Below are positions 25,224-32,395 of a DNA stretch of 52,941 bases, in pieces. The stretch's first letter is position 1; each line of letters begins with the position of its first letter. The stretch covers positions 1 to 52,941 of the forward strand of contig SMLU01000002.1 of the NCBI GenBank assembly GCA_007859745.1. The letters are read 5' to 3'. The translations under genes were made by a program, and so were the position numbers. The notes beneath the pieces were generated by a model. It was not told the DNA's origin. It searched no databases and saw only the letters and a list, made by a program, of their open reading frames with translations. This stretch comes from Phycisphaerae bacterium RAS1 (GTDB taxonomy: Bacteria; Planctomycetota; Phycisphaerae; UBA1845; Fen-1342).

Positions 25224-25708
25224 GTGTGAACGCCCCCGGCCGCGCGAGTCAGGCTGATCTGCTGCCCGGCGTACAGTCGGCCGGGCTCGATCACACGCGC
25301 AAGATACCCGCATCGCCCGGCAACCGCGGCTTGCAGCCGAGCGTCGATCTTGTCGAGAACGTAGCAGGGCTTGCGAGGCTCGCTCAGCTCAAGCAATGGA
25401 CCACCGTCGAACTGCAATCGGTCGCCGGGCGCTGCCTTCTGCACGTGCAGTCCACGCACAGTCAGATTCTCGCCGATTACGCCCGGTGCGACGGCGAATC
25501 CCTCCGCGCGCAGCTCCTCGAGCAATTCAACGTCCTGAATGCAGACAGCGCGATGCGGCCGGCGGTGCTTTTCATGATCATGACCGTCGCCGACGAGGCC
25601 GTCGGCCCGCACCTCCGCCCAATCGACCGGGTGCTTTGGAACGCCGCCGGTGGAAGTACAGACTGCGACGACTTCCGCGTTCATCCCATTGCTGTCAGTC
25701 CTGCTCAT
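25220..25708 (-). CDS. MOSC-domain protein
   Basis: 162 residues covering a MOSC domain (GGVPKHPV, GLVGDGHDHEKHRR, PGVIGENLTVRGL, GDRLQF, EPRKPCYVLDKI). The conserved Cys in RKPCYVLD is the residue thought to carry sulfur in MOSC proteins. Members act in sulfur transfer to, or handling of, molybdenum cofactor; bacterial stand-alone members such as YiiM reduce N-hydroxylated bases. Its ATG is 14 bp inside the end of the TorD gene; Met9 is an alternative start. It lies in the molybdoenzyme operon, which favours a cofactor role. Confidence 0.82.
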   Translation of the reverse strand: MSRTDSNGMNAEVVAVCTSTGGVPKHPVDWAEVRADGLVGDGHDHEKHRRPHRAVCIQDVELLEELRAEGFAVAPGVIGENLTVRGLHVQKAAPGDRLQFDGGPLLELSEPRKPCYVLDKIDARLQAAVAGRCGYLARVIEPGRLYAGQQISLTRAAGGVHT

Positions 25709-26456
25709 GGGATGAACCTTCGGCAGGGGCGGCCCGATACACCGGCGCTGACGAACGCGCGGATGGGCCCAGCTCGCGTTCGAGCGATGCTAGGTCGGCG
25801 CGCACGAATCCGAGGGCAAAATCCACGATGGTCCGGTAGTGGGCGCTGGTGGATTTGTCGTACAGCCTGTCGCGTAGTGCCCCCAGCCAGGAATCGACGT
25901 GGGCTGCCAGGAAATCTCGCTGCATCTCGCGCGCCCGGCTAAGGCGCGGGGCATCGCCGGTCGCCTCGAAATCTTGTTCCTTCCGGCAAAGATGCGCCAC
26001 GTACGCCAGCTCCAACCCGATATGGTCGGGTAATTCTTTGCAGTCTGACTCGAAGTCCAGCGCGGCCAGGCGATACCACTTTTGCACGTCAACGGCCGAC
26101 TGCCCCATCAGCAGGCCGCGCACCGCCTGGCCTTCGATTTCGCGGCTGTCGCGATAAACCGATTCGAAGGGCGCCAGATACTTTCCGCCCGGCACGTTGA
26201 GCAGATTCATGAACTCAAGGTGGATCTCGCTCAAGGACTCGGAAGCGGGCCTAGGCGCCACCTGCGTCCTGCGCACGTCGTCGCGGTGCAAGCCCGCGCA
26301 AACGCCTCGGAAATCGCCGGAGCGCACCGCCGCGACGTCCTGCGGCGTTGGCGGCCGCGTAAAACAGCCGGCCAGAAAGTCGTAGATGGACCGTCGCGCG
26401 GCGTTCACGGCGCTCTCCGGGCCTTCTGATTCGAGCATAGCGCTAGCCATTCCCAT
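25695..26456 (-). CDS. TorD/DmsD-family molybdoenzyme chaperone
   Basis: 253 residues, all helical in appearance. Features of the TorD family: RRSIYDFLAGCFTRPP near the start, LHLEFMNLLN-like EIHLEFMNLLNVPG, ESVYRDSREIEGQ, and PDHIGLELAYVAHLC. These chaperones bind the Tat signal of the catalytic subunit and hold it until cofactor is in place. The ATG overlaps the ferredoxin gene by 14 bp. Placement right after the Tat-dependent oxidoreductase and its iron-sulfur subunit supports this role. Confidence 0.85.
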   Translation of the reverse strand: MGMASAMLESEGPESAVNAARRSIYDFLAGCFTRPPTPQDVAAVRSGDFRGVCAGLHRDDVRRTQVAPRPASESLSEIHLEFMNLLNVPGGKYLAPFESVYRDSREIEGQAVRGLLMGQSAVDVQKWYRLAALDFESDCKELPDHIGLELAYVAHLCRKEQDFEATGDAPRLSRAREMQRDFLAAHVDSWLGALRDRLYDKSTSAHYRTIVDFALGFVRADLASLERELGPSARSSAPVYRAAPAEGSSHEQD

Positions 26457-26985
26457 TCCGCCTCAGGACGAAATTTATGTTTGGCCGGGTCAACGCAGGA
26501 TCGGAGAATCCCTCCGGTGCGGCGGTCGTTTCGCCTGTGAAGTCATGGACGAACTGAATCGCACCGGTCAGACACGCCGTGGCGCAAGCCGGTTCCAGGC
26601 CGACGTCGAGTCGATGGTAGCAACTCGTACACTTGCTGACCTTGTTAGTATCCGTATCGATCCGCGGGGCGCCGTACGGGCAGGCAAACATGCAGCGCCG
26701 GCAGCCATTGCACTTTTCCTGGTCGATACGCACGACGCCGTCCGACGCCCGTTTCGTGATCGCGCCCGGCACGGGACAGGACTTGATGCAGGCGGGCTCC
26801 TTGCAGTGGTTGCAGGCCAGCGAGACAAACTCGCGCGCCACCGCCGGATACGTCCCGCGCTCGCGCTCGATGACGAGTCGCCAGTCCGTCCGAAGCGGTG
26901 TGCGATTCTCGGCCTTGCAGGCCACGAAGCAGGAACGGCAGCCGATGCACCGGTTCAGGTCGATGATCCAGCCGACTTGTGCCAT
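26443..26985 (-). CDS. four-cluster ferredoxin subunit (NrfC/DmsB type)
   Basis: 180 residues with four Cys groups of the DmsB/NrfC/PsrB type: CIGCRSCFVAC (Cys13-23), CNHCKEPACIKSC, CNGCRRCMFAC and CTSC with a late CATAC. It lacks a Tat signal, as usual for a subunit exported together with the catalytic partner. It passes electrons between the molybdenum centre and a membrane or cytochrome partner. A strong AAGGAGAT lies before the ATG. No membrane anchor subunit (NrfD/DmsC) is found next to it. Confidence 0.9.
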   Translation of the reverse strand: MAQVGWIIDLNRCIGCRSCFVACKAENRTPLRTDWRLVIERERGTYPAVAREFVSLACNHCKEPACIKSCPVPGAITKRASDGVVRIDQEKCNGCRRCMFACPYGAPRIDTDTNKVSKCTSCYHRLDVGLEPACATACLTGAIQFVHDFTGETTAAPEGFSDPALTRPNINFVLRRNGNG

Positions 26986-27008
26986 GATTTATATCTCCTT
27001 CCGTTCGC

Positions 27009-29843
27009 TCACACCTTCGTCACCTGCACGCTCGTGTCGTAGAACGCGGCGCTGCCGCCGATCTTGTCCTGGAGCGTGACGTTTCCCAGGCTGGGGTCCA
27101 GGCGCATCACCTGCGTGGACTGAATCCCGCCGCCGCGCGTTGCGTCATACGCGGTGTCAGCGCCGTTGACCTTGTGCGGCCGCGAGGACATCTCCCAATG
27201 GCCGAAGTGGTGCGAGACGGCGGCTACACCCGGCCGGACCGTTTCCGTGACACGGGCCTGGCCCACAATTCCGGCCGGGTTCGAGCGCGAGCTGAGGCGC
27301 ACAAAATCGCCGGTCCGGATGCCACGAGCCGCCGCGTCGGCGCTGTTCAACTCGACGAAGTTCCCCGGCTGGATCGATGCAAGCCAGGGGTAGCGCATGG
27401 TGTGCATCTGCGTGTGCCAGGCTTTCTTGTACGTGACGAGTTGCAACGGATACTCGCCGTCGGTGGTCGCCAGCGCGTTGCCAGCGGCGTCGCGGATGGG
27501 TTCGTATCGGCCGAGACCCTCAAAGTATTCGCCGGTCATCGAATCGTGCGTCTTGGCGAGTTTCTCTGAGAAGAAATACAGCCGGCCGCTGAAATGCGAT
27601 TTGAGCTTCTCTCCGTCATACGCCTTCTCGTAGCCGTCGAACCGTCCTCCGCGGGCCAGCACGTAGTCCAGTCCCGGACCGCTGTCGTCGGCGGCCATGT
27701 TCGTGATGACTTGCCGCCAGTAGTCCCACGCTCGGTCGAGCCCCACCGGCCAGCCGGCAGCCTTGCCCAGCCCGATCAGGATGTCTTCGAGCGTCTTGGT
27801 GTTCGGCAACACCGGCGTATAGTTCATGCTGGCGTCGAGCGCACCTACGACGGGCTGCCGTACGCCGCTAGTCTTGGTGAGAATCGTCGGCGCGACGCCC
27901 ACCACCGACCAGCGCTCGAAGTAGGTCGAATCTGGCAGGACATAGTCCGCCCAGACAGTCGCCTCACCCATCGCAATATCGATCGCCACGATCAGCGGGA
28001 GCTTGTTTTCATCGGCGGCGACGCGCTCGAAAGCTGCCCGCGCCGCGGGCGTCGAGTAGGGAATGCCGTTCCAGTACAGGATCAGCGCTTTGGCCGCATA
28101 CGGATACGCGTCTTCGATGCTCGGGATGATCTCCTGATAGTTGTTGTGCGTCGCGATGGGGAACCACGGCCGCCTGGCGGGATAGCCGTTGCGGGCGAAC
28201 TCAGCCGAATCTTCGTATTTCGCTTTGGCGCGCGTGATCTGCACACCGGAGTCGGTCACGCCGCCCGGCACCGTGTCAGGGTCATACGGTGCTCCGCTGT
28301 AGCTGGTCCGCCAGCCCCCGCCGCCGAACGCGAGGCCGCCCTTCCAGTTGAAGTTCCCGACGAGCAGGTTCAGCGCCAGGATCGCCAGCCCGGAGTACGT
28401 CCCATTGGAGTGCTGTACCGGCCCGCGGTACATCGTGACATTTCCGGCGCGGGCGGCGGCGGCAAGCTGAGCCGCGAGGCTCTGGATCGTCGCCACGTCG
28501 ACGCCGCAGATCGCAGAGTACTCTTCCAGTGATTTCTCGCGCACCCGCTCGAAGTAGAGCTGGAAAGCAGTCTTGCAGGTGATGCCGTTGGCGACCACCT
28601 GCCCCGGCAGCAGTTCGGCGGCGTCCACGGTGTTGTACTTGACCGCGGCGCCGCCCGACCATGCCACAAAGTCGCTGTTAGTTCCACCCGGAATGCCGGC
28701 CTCATCGGCCCGCAGGAAGGCGAGGGGATGACCGCTGACGATCTTCACCAGCAGCGTCGCGTCGGTGACGTTCAACTCGTTGGTCGGATTCGCCGCAGCG
28801 TCATGCGGCCGGCGCAGGAAGCTCGTGTTGTACAGGCCGTTATCGACTAGGTAGCGCCCGATGGCCAAGGCCAGTGCGGCGTCTGTGCCCGGCTTGATTG
28901 GAACCCACGTGCCCTTGGAAGCCGCGACGTTGCACAGGGGGTCAACGACGTAGAGCTTGCCGCCGCGCTCAACGAAGTCGATCAGCTTGCGGGCGATTGG
29001 CACGAATGGGAAGTTCGCCGAGCAAGGATCGGCGCCAAACCAGAGCACGAACTGGGCGTTGGCCAAGTCGGGCTTGGTGTGGTTCTTCGTGCTCGCCGCG
29101 ATGCCCATGCCGGTCATGAGCTCGTGCGCGACGTGATGGCTCGCTTCACAGATGCTCGTGTGGTCGAGCTTCGAGTTCACTGTCCCGAACACCTTCTTCC
29201 AGAAGCGGTCGTTGAACGCGGCCTGCTGGTTGCGGCCGGGCGAGAAGAGCACCTGGTTGACCTTCTTTCCCAGCTCCGGAGAGGCCGGATCGACCGGCGT
29301 GCCCAGGTCGCGGAAAGCCAGCAGCCCCGCGCCGATTTCGGAGAATGCCTGCTCCCAGGTGATCGTCTGCCACTGCCCGGCGCCGCGCGGGCCGACGCGT
29401 TTGAGCGGTTCCTTCAGGCGATGCGGGTCGTACAGTGTCTGCATGCCCGCCGCGCCTTTCGCGCAGATGCGGGCGGGCGCGAGCCGCGCATCCTGCGGGT
29501 CCGTCGCGTACGGCAAATGCTGCTCCAGGTTGTTCGGGTGATACGGGTTCCCGTCGATTTTGACCAGCACGCCGTCGACGACTTTGCAGCGTATACCGCA
29601 GCCGCCGTGGCAACCCTGGCAGACACTGTACTTGATCTCGGCCCGCGGATCGGTCTCGACCAGCACGGGGTCGCCGAAGCTGGCCGCCAGTGCTTTGTTT
29701 TCGCGGAAGAAGAACCCAGCGAACGCCGCACCGACGGCCAGCGAGCTGCTGAGCTTGAGGAATGCGCGTCGATCGATCTCGGAATCATGCCAGCCATCGG
29801 ATCGGGTCGTTTGCGGCTGTTCGGTATGTTTCATCGCTTGCAC
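27009..29843 (-). CDS. Tat-exported molybdopterin oxidoreductase, catalytic subunit
   Basis: About 944 residues. I prefer the GTG at 29843, 6 nt after AAGGAGA; ATG at 29834 is the alternative. Counted from that ATG: a twin-Arg signal DRRAFLKL (Arg22-23), the [4Fe-4S] ligands Cys72, Cys75, Cys79 and Cys124, and a probable Mo ligand Cys229 in TSICEASHH. Motifs such as ADYVLPDSTYFERW resemble the TtrA/ArrA/PsrA branch of the DMSO reductase family. It probably reduces (or oxidises) a sulfur, selenium or arsenic oxyanion in the periplasm; the substrate is not readable. Operon partners: ferredoxin, TorD, trihaem lipoprotein, MOSC, MoaA. Confidence 0.88.
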   Translation of the reverse strand: MQAMKHTEQPQTTRSDGWHDSEIDRRAFLKLSSSLAVGAAFAGFFFRENKALAASFGDPVLVETDPRAEIKYSVCQGCHGGCGIRCKVVDGVLVKIDGNPYHPNNLEQHLPYATDPQDARLAPARICAKGAAGMQTLYDPHRLKEPLKRVGPRGAGQWQTITWEQAFSEIGAGLLAFRDLGTPVDPASPELGKKVNQVLFSPGRNQQAAFNDRFWKKVFGTVNSKLDHTSICEASHHVAHELMTGMGIAASTKNHTKPDLANAQFVLWFGADPCSANFPFVPIARKLIDFVERGGKLYVVDPLCNVAASKGTWVPIKPGTDAALALAIGRYLVDNGLYNTSFLRRPHDAAANPTNELNVTDATLLVKIVSGHPLAFLRADEAGIPGGTNSDFVAWSGGAAVKYNTVDAAELLPGQVVANGITCKTAFQLYFERVREKSLEEYSAICGVDVATIQSLAAQLAAAARAGNVTMYRGPVQHSNGTYSGLAILALNLLVGNFNWKGGLAFGGGGWRTSYSGAPYDPDTVPGGVTDSGVQITRAKAKYEDSAEFARNGYPARRPWFPIATHNNYQEIIPSIEDAYPYAAKALILYWNGIPYSTPAARAAFERVAADENKLPLIVAIDIAMGEATVWADYVLPDSTYFERWSVVGVAPTILTKTSGVRQPVVGALDASMNYTPVLPNTKTLEDILIGLGKAAGWPVGLDRAWDYWRQVITNMAADDSGPGLDYVLARGGRFDGYEKAYDGEKLKSHFSGRLYFFSEKLAKTHDSMTGEYFEGLGRYEPIRDAAGNALATTDGEYPLQLVTYKKAWHTQMHTMRYPWLASIQPGNFVELNSADAAARGIRTGDFVRLSSRSNPAGIVGQARVTETVRPGVAAVSHHFGHWEMSSRPHKVNGADTAYDATRGGGIQSTQVMRLDPSLGNVTLQDKIGGSAAFYDTSVQVTKV

Positions 29844-29854
29844 GATCAGTCTCC

Positions 29855-30490
29855 TTACGGTCGGACATACAGTTCGAGATTGCCGCCGCCGCTGTGGCAT
29901 GACGTGCAGCTCATCTCGATCACAAGATCGCGCTCGATGTTCACCGGTTCGCGCAGGCCGCCGGCTGAGTGGCTGAGGAAATCCTCGCCGTTGCTGTGGC
30001 ACCGAACGCAGCGCGCGTTACCTTCGCCCCAGGACTTGAACAGCATGAGGCTGTGGGCCGCGGGCGTGACGCCATCGAGTGCGACTTCATTCGTACGGTC
30101 ACCATGACACCCGATGCAGTTGGCGTCGTAGTGACTGGAACCGGCGTCGTGAACGCCGATGAGGTCGAATCCGATGCTCTTGGCCGGAAGCCCAACTTGG
30201 ACCTTCGACACGTTGTCGTTGCCGCCGGGATGGTCATTCCCACCCGTATTGCCGTTCCCCCCCGTATTGCCGTTCCCCCCCGTATTGCCGTTCCCACCCG
30301 TATTGCCGTTCCCCCCCGTGTTGTCGTTCCCCCCCGTGTTGTCGTTGCCGCCGGCATTGTCGTTCGTGTTGTCAGCGACGTTGCCGTCGCCGTTATCGTC
30401 AGGGGGGTGATTGAACCACGGACAGCCGCCGATCGACGCCGTGGAGATCACGAGCAACGTTGCTGCGAACAGTCCGAATGATGACCTCAT
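29855..30490 (-). CDS. trihaem cytochrome c lipoprotein with Gly-Asn repeat linker
   Basis: 211 residues from the ATG at 30490 (AAGGAGA upstream). Lipobox ASIGGC, then a low-complexity linker of repeated NTGGN units encoded by about seven 18-nt repeats (30234-30350), then three haem motifs CIGCH, CVRCH and CTSCH. The linker probably extends the haem domain from the membrane. It lies 11 bp upstream of the molybdoenzyme and is its likely electron partner, replacing the absent membrane quinol subunit. Confidence 0.85.
   Translation of the reverse strand: MRSSFGLFAATLLVISTASIGGCPWFNHPPDDNGDGNVADNTNDNAGGNDNTGGNDNTGGNGNTGGNGNTGGNGNTGGNGNTGGNDHPGGNDNVSKVQVGLPAKSIGFDLIGVHDAGSSHYDANCIGCHGDRTNEVALDGVTPAAHSLMLFKSWGEGNARCVRCHSNGEDFLSHSAGGLREPVNIERDLVIEMSCTSCHSGGGNLELYVRP
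30234..30350. repeat. 18-nt tandem repeat encoding a Gly/Asn linker
   Basis: About seven units related to CCCGTATTGCCGTTCCCC on the plus strand, translated on the minus strand as NTGGNG repeats in the trihaem lipoprotein. Repeat number could vary and change linker length. Confidence 0.85.
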
Positions 30491-30507
30491 GCCGAGTCTC
30501 CTTGCTT

Positions 30508-31131
30508 CTAGCGCGCACGCCGCCGTTTCTGCACGGTTCGACTGCCCGGTCCCAGCCGTGTACACGTGGCGGTTACCGCAGTGCTGCTTTCCTTCCGCCT
30601 CTCACGCGGCTTTGCCGGGGATCGCTCGCGCAGCCGAGTGCCGGCGATACCCGCAACCGCGCCGGCCCGACCATTGCCGCACGGACCTGCACGTGGCGTG
30701 CCTGACGCACAACAACCGAGCACACGCTGTTCGTAGGCGGCCACCTCCCTCAACGACAGCCCGGCGAGGTACGCGCGAATGCGTAGTTTCTCCGCCTTCC
30801 AGAATTCATGCGTCGGGCAAGCCCGTTCGTCGGTGCATTCGTCGAGACCCAACAGGCAGCCGCCGAAACACCCTGGGCCGTCGACGGCTTCAACCACTTC
30901 AAGAACGGTGATGGCGCTTGCGGGGCGACACAGCCGGTAGCCGCCTTGGTAACCGCGCTTCGTTTCGATCAAGCCGGCACGGCTGAGTGCGTGGAGAATC
31001 TGAGACAGATAGGGTCCCGGCGCATTCGTGCACTCGGCGATATCTTTAGCGAGAATCCAGCGCTGGCCCGGGTTGTCCAGGCAGCTCAATGCCAGCACGG
31101 CGTAACCGGAGGTGTGTGACAGCGACAACAT
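30508..31131 (-). CDS. Rrf2-family regulator of the molybdoenzyme operon
   Basis: 207 residues, with an N-terminal winged helix (TSGYAVLALSCL, ILAKDIAECTNAPGPYLSQILHAL, YQGGYRL) and an Fe-S type Cys group CFGGCLLGLDECTDERAC followed by PTHEFW. Rrf2 proteins such as NsrR and IscR sense NO or Fe-S status through these Cys. A basic low-complexity tail of about 60 residues is extra to the usual ~150. First gene of the operon, 18 bp before the cytochrome gene, behind a good promoter with an upstream palindrome. It is a paralogue of the regulator at 36027. Confidence 0.88.
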   Translation of the reverse strand: MLSLSHTSGYAVLALSCLDNPGQRWILAKDIAECTNAPGPYLSQILHALSRAGLIETKRGYQGGYRLCRPASAITVLEVVEAVDGPGCFGGCLLGLDECTDERACPTHEFWKAEKLRIRAYLAGLSLREVAAYEQRVLGCCASGTPRAGPCGNGRAGAVAGIAGTRLRERSPAKPRERRKESSTAVTATCTRLGPGSRTVQKRRRAR

Positions 31132-31158
31132 CGCGCACCGTTCAAGTTGTGGTACGTC

Positions 31159-31187
31159 AGGCTACACTTTGCTGAGGCGAGTGTCAA
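31159..31187 (-). promoter_or_regulatory. promoter of the molybdoenzyme operon
   Basis: On the minus strand TTGACA (31182-31187), 17 bp, TAGCCT (31159-31164, with an extended TG just before it). The start codon of the Rrf2 gene is about 20 nt past the predicted start site. Confidence 0.6.
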
Positions 31188-31192
31188 GAAAA

Positions 31193-31214
31193 TTGATGAG
31201 TCATTACTCATCAA
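31193..31214. promoter_or_regulatory. 22-bp palindrome upstream of the promoter, probable activator site
   Basis: TTGATGAGT, four bases, ACTCATCAA: a perfect 9-4-9 palindrome that ends 5 bp before the -35 hexamer, so its centre is near -51. It has FNR-like ends (TTGAT/ATCAA) but the spacing is 12 rather than 4, so it is not an ordinary FNR box. Confidence 0.6.
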
Positions 31215-31337
31215 GGCGCTGGGCCGGATCGTGCGCCTGTAAGTGATTGTGCTGCAACTACTTGCGAAACGGAGCCGCGCAGGACACTCACCCTCCACGA
31301 TCGCCGGCGTCATGCGCGTCGTGCAATGCGGGCGGGA

Positions 31338-31595
31338 TCAGATCGGCGGCAGGAGGTCACGCATTTCCAGCCATGACCGGAGCTTCGCCGCAATCGCGCC
31401 GCGCACCTGGCGAAACTTCTCCAGGCGTTCACCCTCGTCACACTCCGCGACGGCGGGGTCGTCTAAAGGGCCAGTACTGTCAGTGAGCGCGTAAAACCGG
31501 CCATATAGAGGCGCGTCACAACCGGCCAACTTGAGGAGTGGGTGATTCGTCGGCACAGCATGTCCACCGCCCCGCGGCGGCTGGAGGCTGTGCAT
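31338..31595 (-). pseudogene. possible arsenate-reductase-like C-terminal remnant
   Basis: 85 codons. The tail PLDDPAVAECDEGERLEKFR, continuing QVRGAIAAKLRSWLE, resembles the C-terminus of LMW-phosphatase-type ArsC (DPA, acidic stretch, FRxVRxxI). The N-terminal phosphatase loop CxxxxxR is absent and the frame ends three codons above the ATG, next to the transposase zone. Weak evidence; it could also be chance or an unknown small gene. Confidence 0.3.
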
Positions 31596-31653
31596 GGCGA
31601 ATCAGCTCAAGATGGGCGGGGTGGCACTGTTCAATCTCCAAGCGACCTCCACG

Positions 31654-31681
31654 TGTGCCACTGCTCTGCGAGCAGTGTCTT
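31654..31681. repeat. REP palindrome, left
   Basis: Core hairpin CACTGCTC / GAGCAGTG at 31659-31677 with a 3-nt loop. Its exact inverse lies at 32292-32319. Confidence 0.85.
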
Positions 31682-31699
31682 CGGTCGCCGGCCACGCCT

Positions 31700-32257
31700 T
31701 CAACCGTCGGGGTGGTCCATCGCCAGAGGAACATCCCGTCGTCCTTCCCAGAACCACGCGCTCGACCATTCCCAATCCGCGGGGTGCGCCACCAACCGTC
31801 GCCGGACCGGGTTCGCATAGATGTATTCTAGCACCGCGGCAACGGTCTTTTCCTCGAAACTGTTGTGGTCGAACCCGCCGCCCGGCTGCCAGAAGCGGAA
31901 CACCTCCCGCGTCGGATAGCGCACCGTCAGCCGGTCCAGCCACGCGGCTTCGCCACGCTCCCGCACATAGGCTTTGGCCGCCGTCGCGACCGGCCGCTTC
32001 AACGCCGCGAGAATTCGCCGCATTTCGTAGCGCGGCCGCCGCGGGCAGAGCAGAAGATGTACGTGCTCCGGCTTGATGACGTAAGCCCACAGCGCCGCGT
32101 CGTGCTCCCGCCGGGCGCTCTGCATCGCGTCGATCACCCATCGCCGCGCCCGGTCACGCGACAAGAGCGGCACCCGGCGGTAACAGGAGTACGTGAGAAA
32201 GTGCGCGTGGCCCGGCTCGTCCCACGCTTTCCGCGTCTTGCGTATCCCGCTCTCCAC
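31700..32257 (-). CDS. REP-associated tyrosine transposase (Y1, IS200-like)
   Basis: About 185 residues from a GTG at 32257; a longer reading would start inside the REP sequence itself. The Y1 transposase pattern is visible: an N-terminal FLTYSCYRRVPLL, the HUH metal motif PEHVHLLL, and the RAYT-specific C-terminal YIYANPVRRRLV. The catalytic Tyr should lie in the region around the helix after HUH (candidate Tyr in MRRILAALKRPVATAAKAYV). RAYTs are domesticated IS200-like single-strand transposases that move REP palindromes. The reading frame appears intact, so it may be active. Confidence 0.8.
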   Translation of the reverse strand: MESGIRKTRKAWDEPGHAHFLTYSCYRRVPLLSRDRARRWVIDAMQSARREHDAALWAYVIKPEHVHLLLCPRRPRYEMRRILAALKRPVATAAKAYVRERGEAAWLDRLTVRYPTREVFRFWQPGGGFDHNSFEEKTVAAVLEYIYANPVRRRLVAHPADWEWSSAWFWEGRRDVPLAMDHPDG

Positions 32258-32291
32258 GCCGGCATGATACCGAACCCGTCGCCGGCAGCCC

Positions 32292-32319
32292 AAGACACTG
32301 CTCGCAGAGCAGTGGCACA
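32292..32319. repeat. REP palindrome, right (inverse of 31654-31681)
   Basis: Hairpin CACTGCTC-GCA-GAGCAGTG at 32296-32314, 28 nt identical in inverse to the left copy. Confidence 0.85.
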
Positions 32320-32395
32320 CGAACCGTCACTCGCGTGCGACGCCGCTCTGACGGTGCCACCCCGCCCGAACGCGACGAGGACGTGGAGATTGGCG

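Larger units (their letters stand above)
31654..32319. mobile_element. RAYT element with flanking REP palindromes
   Basis: A minus-strand Y1 transposase gene lies between two 28-nt elements in inverted orientation (31654-31681 and 32292-32319). Each is itself a hairpin: CACTGCTC-TGC-GAGCAGTG. This is the known REPtron layout, in which the RAYT transposase recognises its own REP hairpins. Confidence 0.8.

Noticed and set aside
31193-31214. FNR box
   Set aside because: The ends match TTGAT/ATCAA but the gap is 12 nt rather than 4, so it is kept only as an unassigned palindrome.
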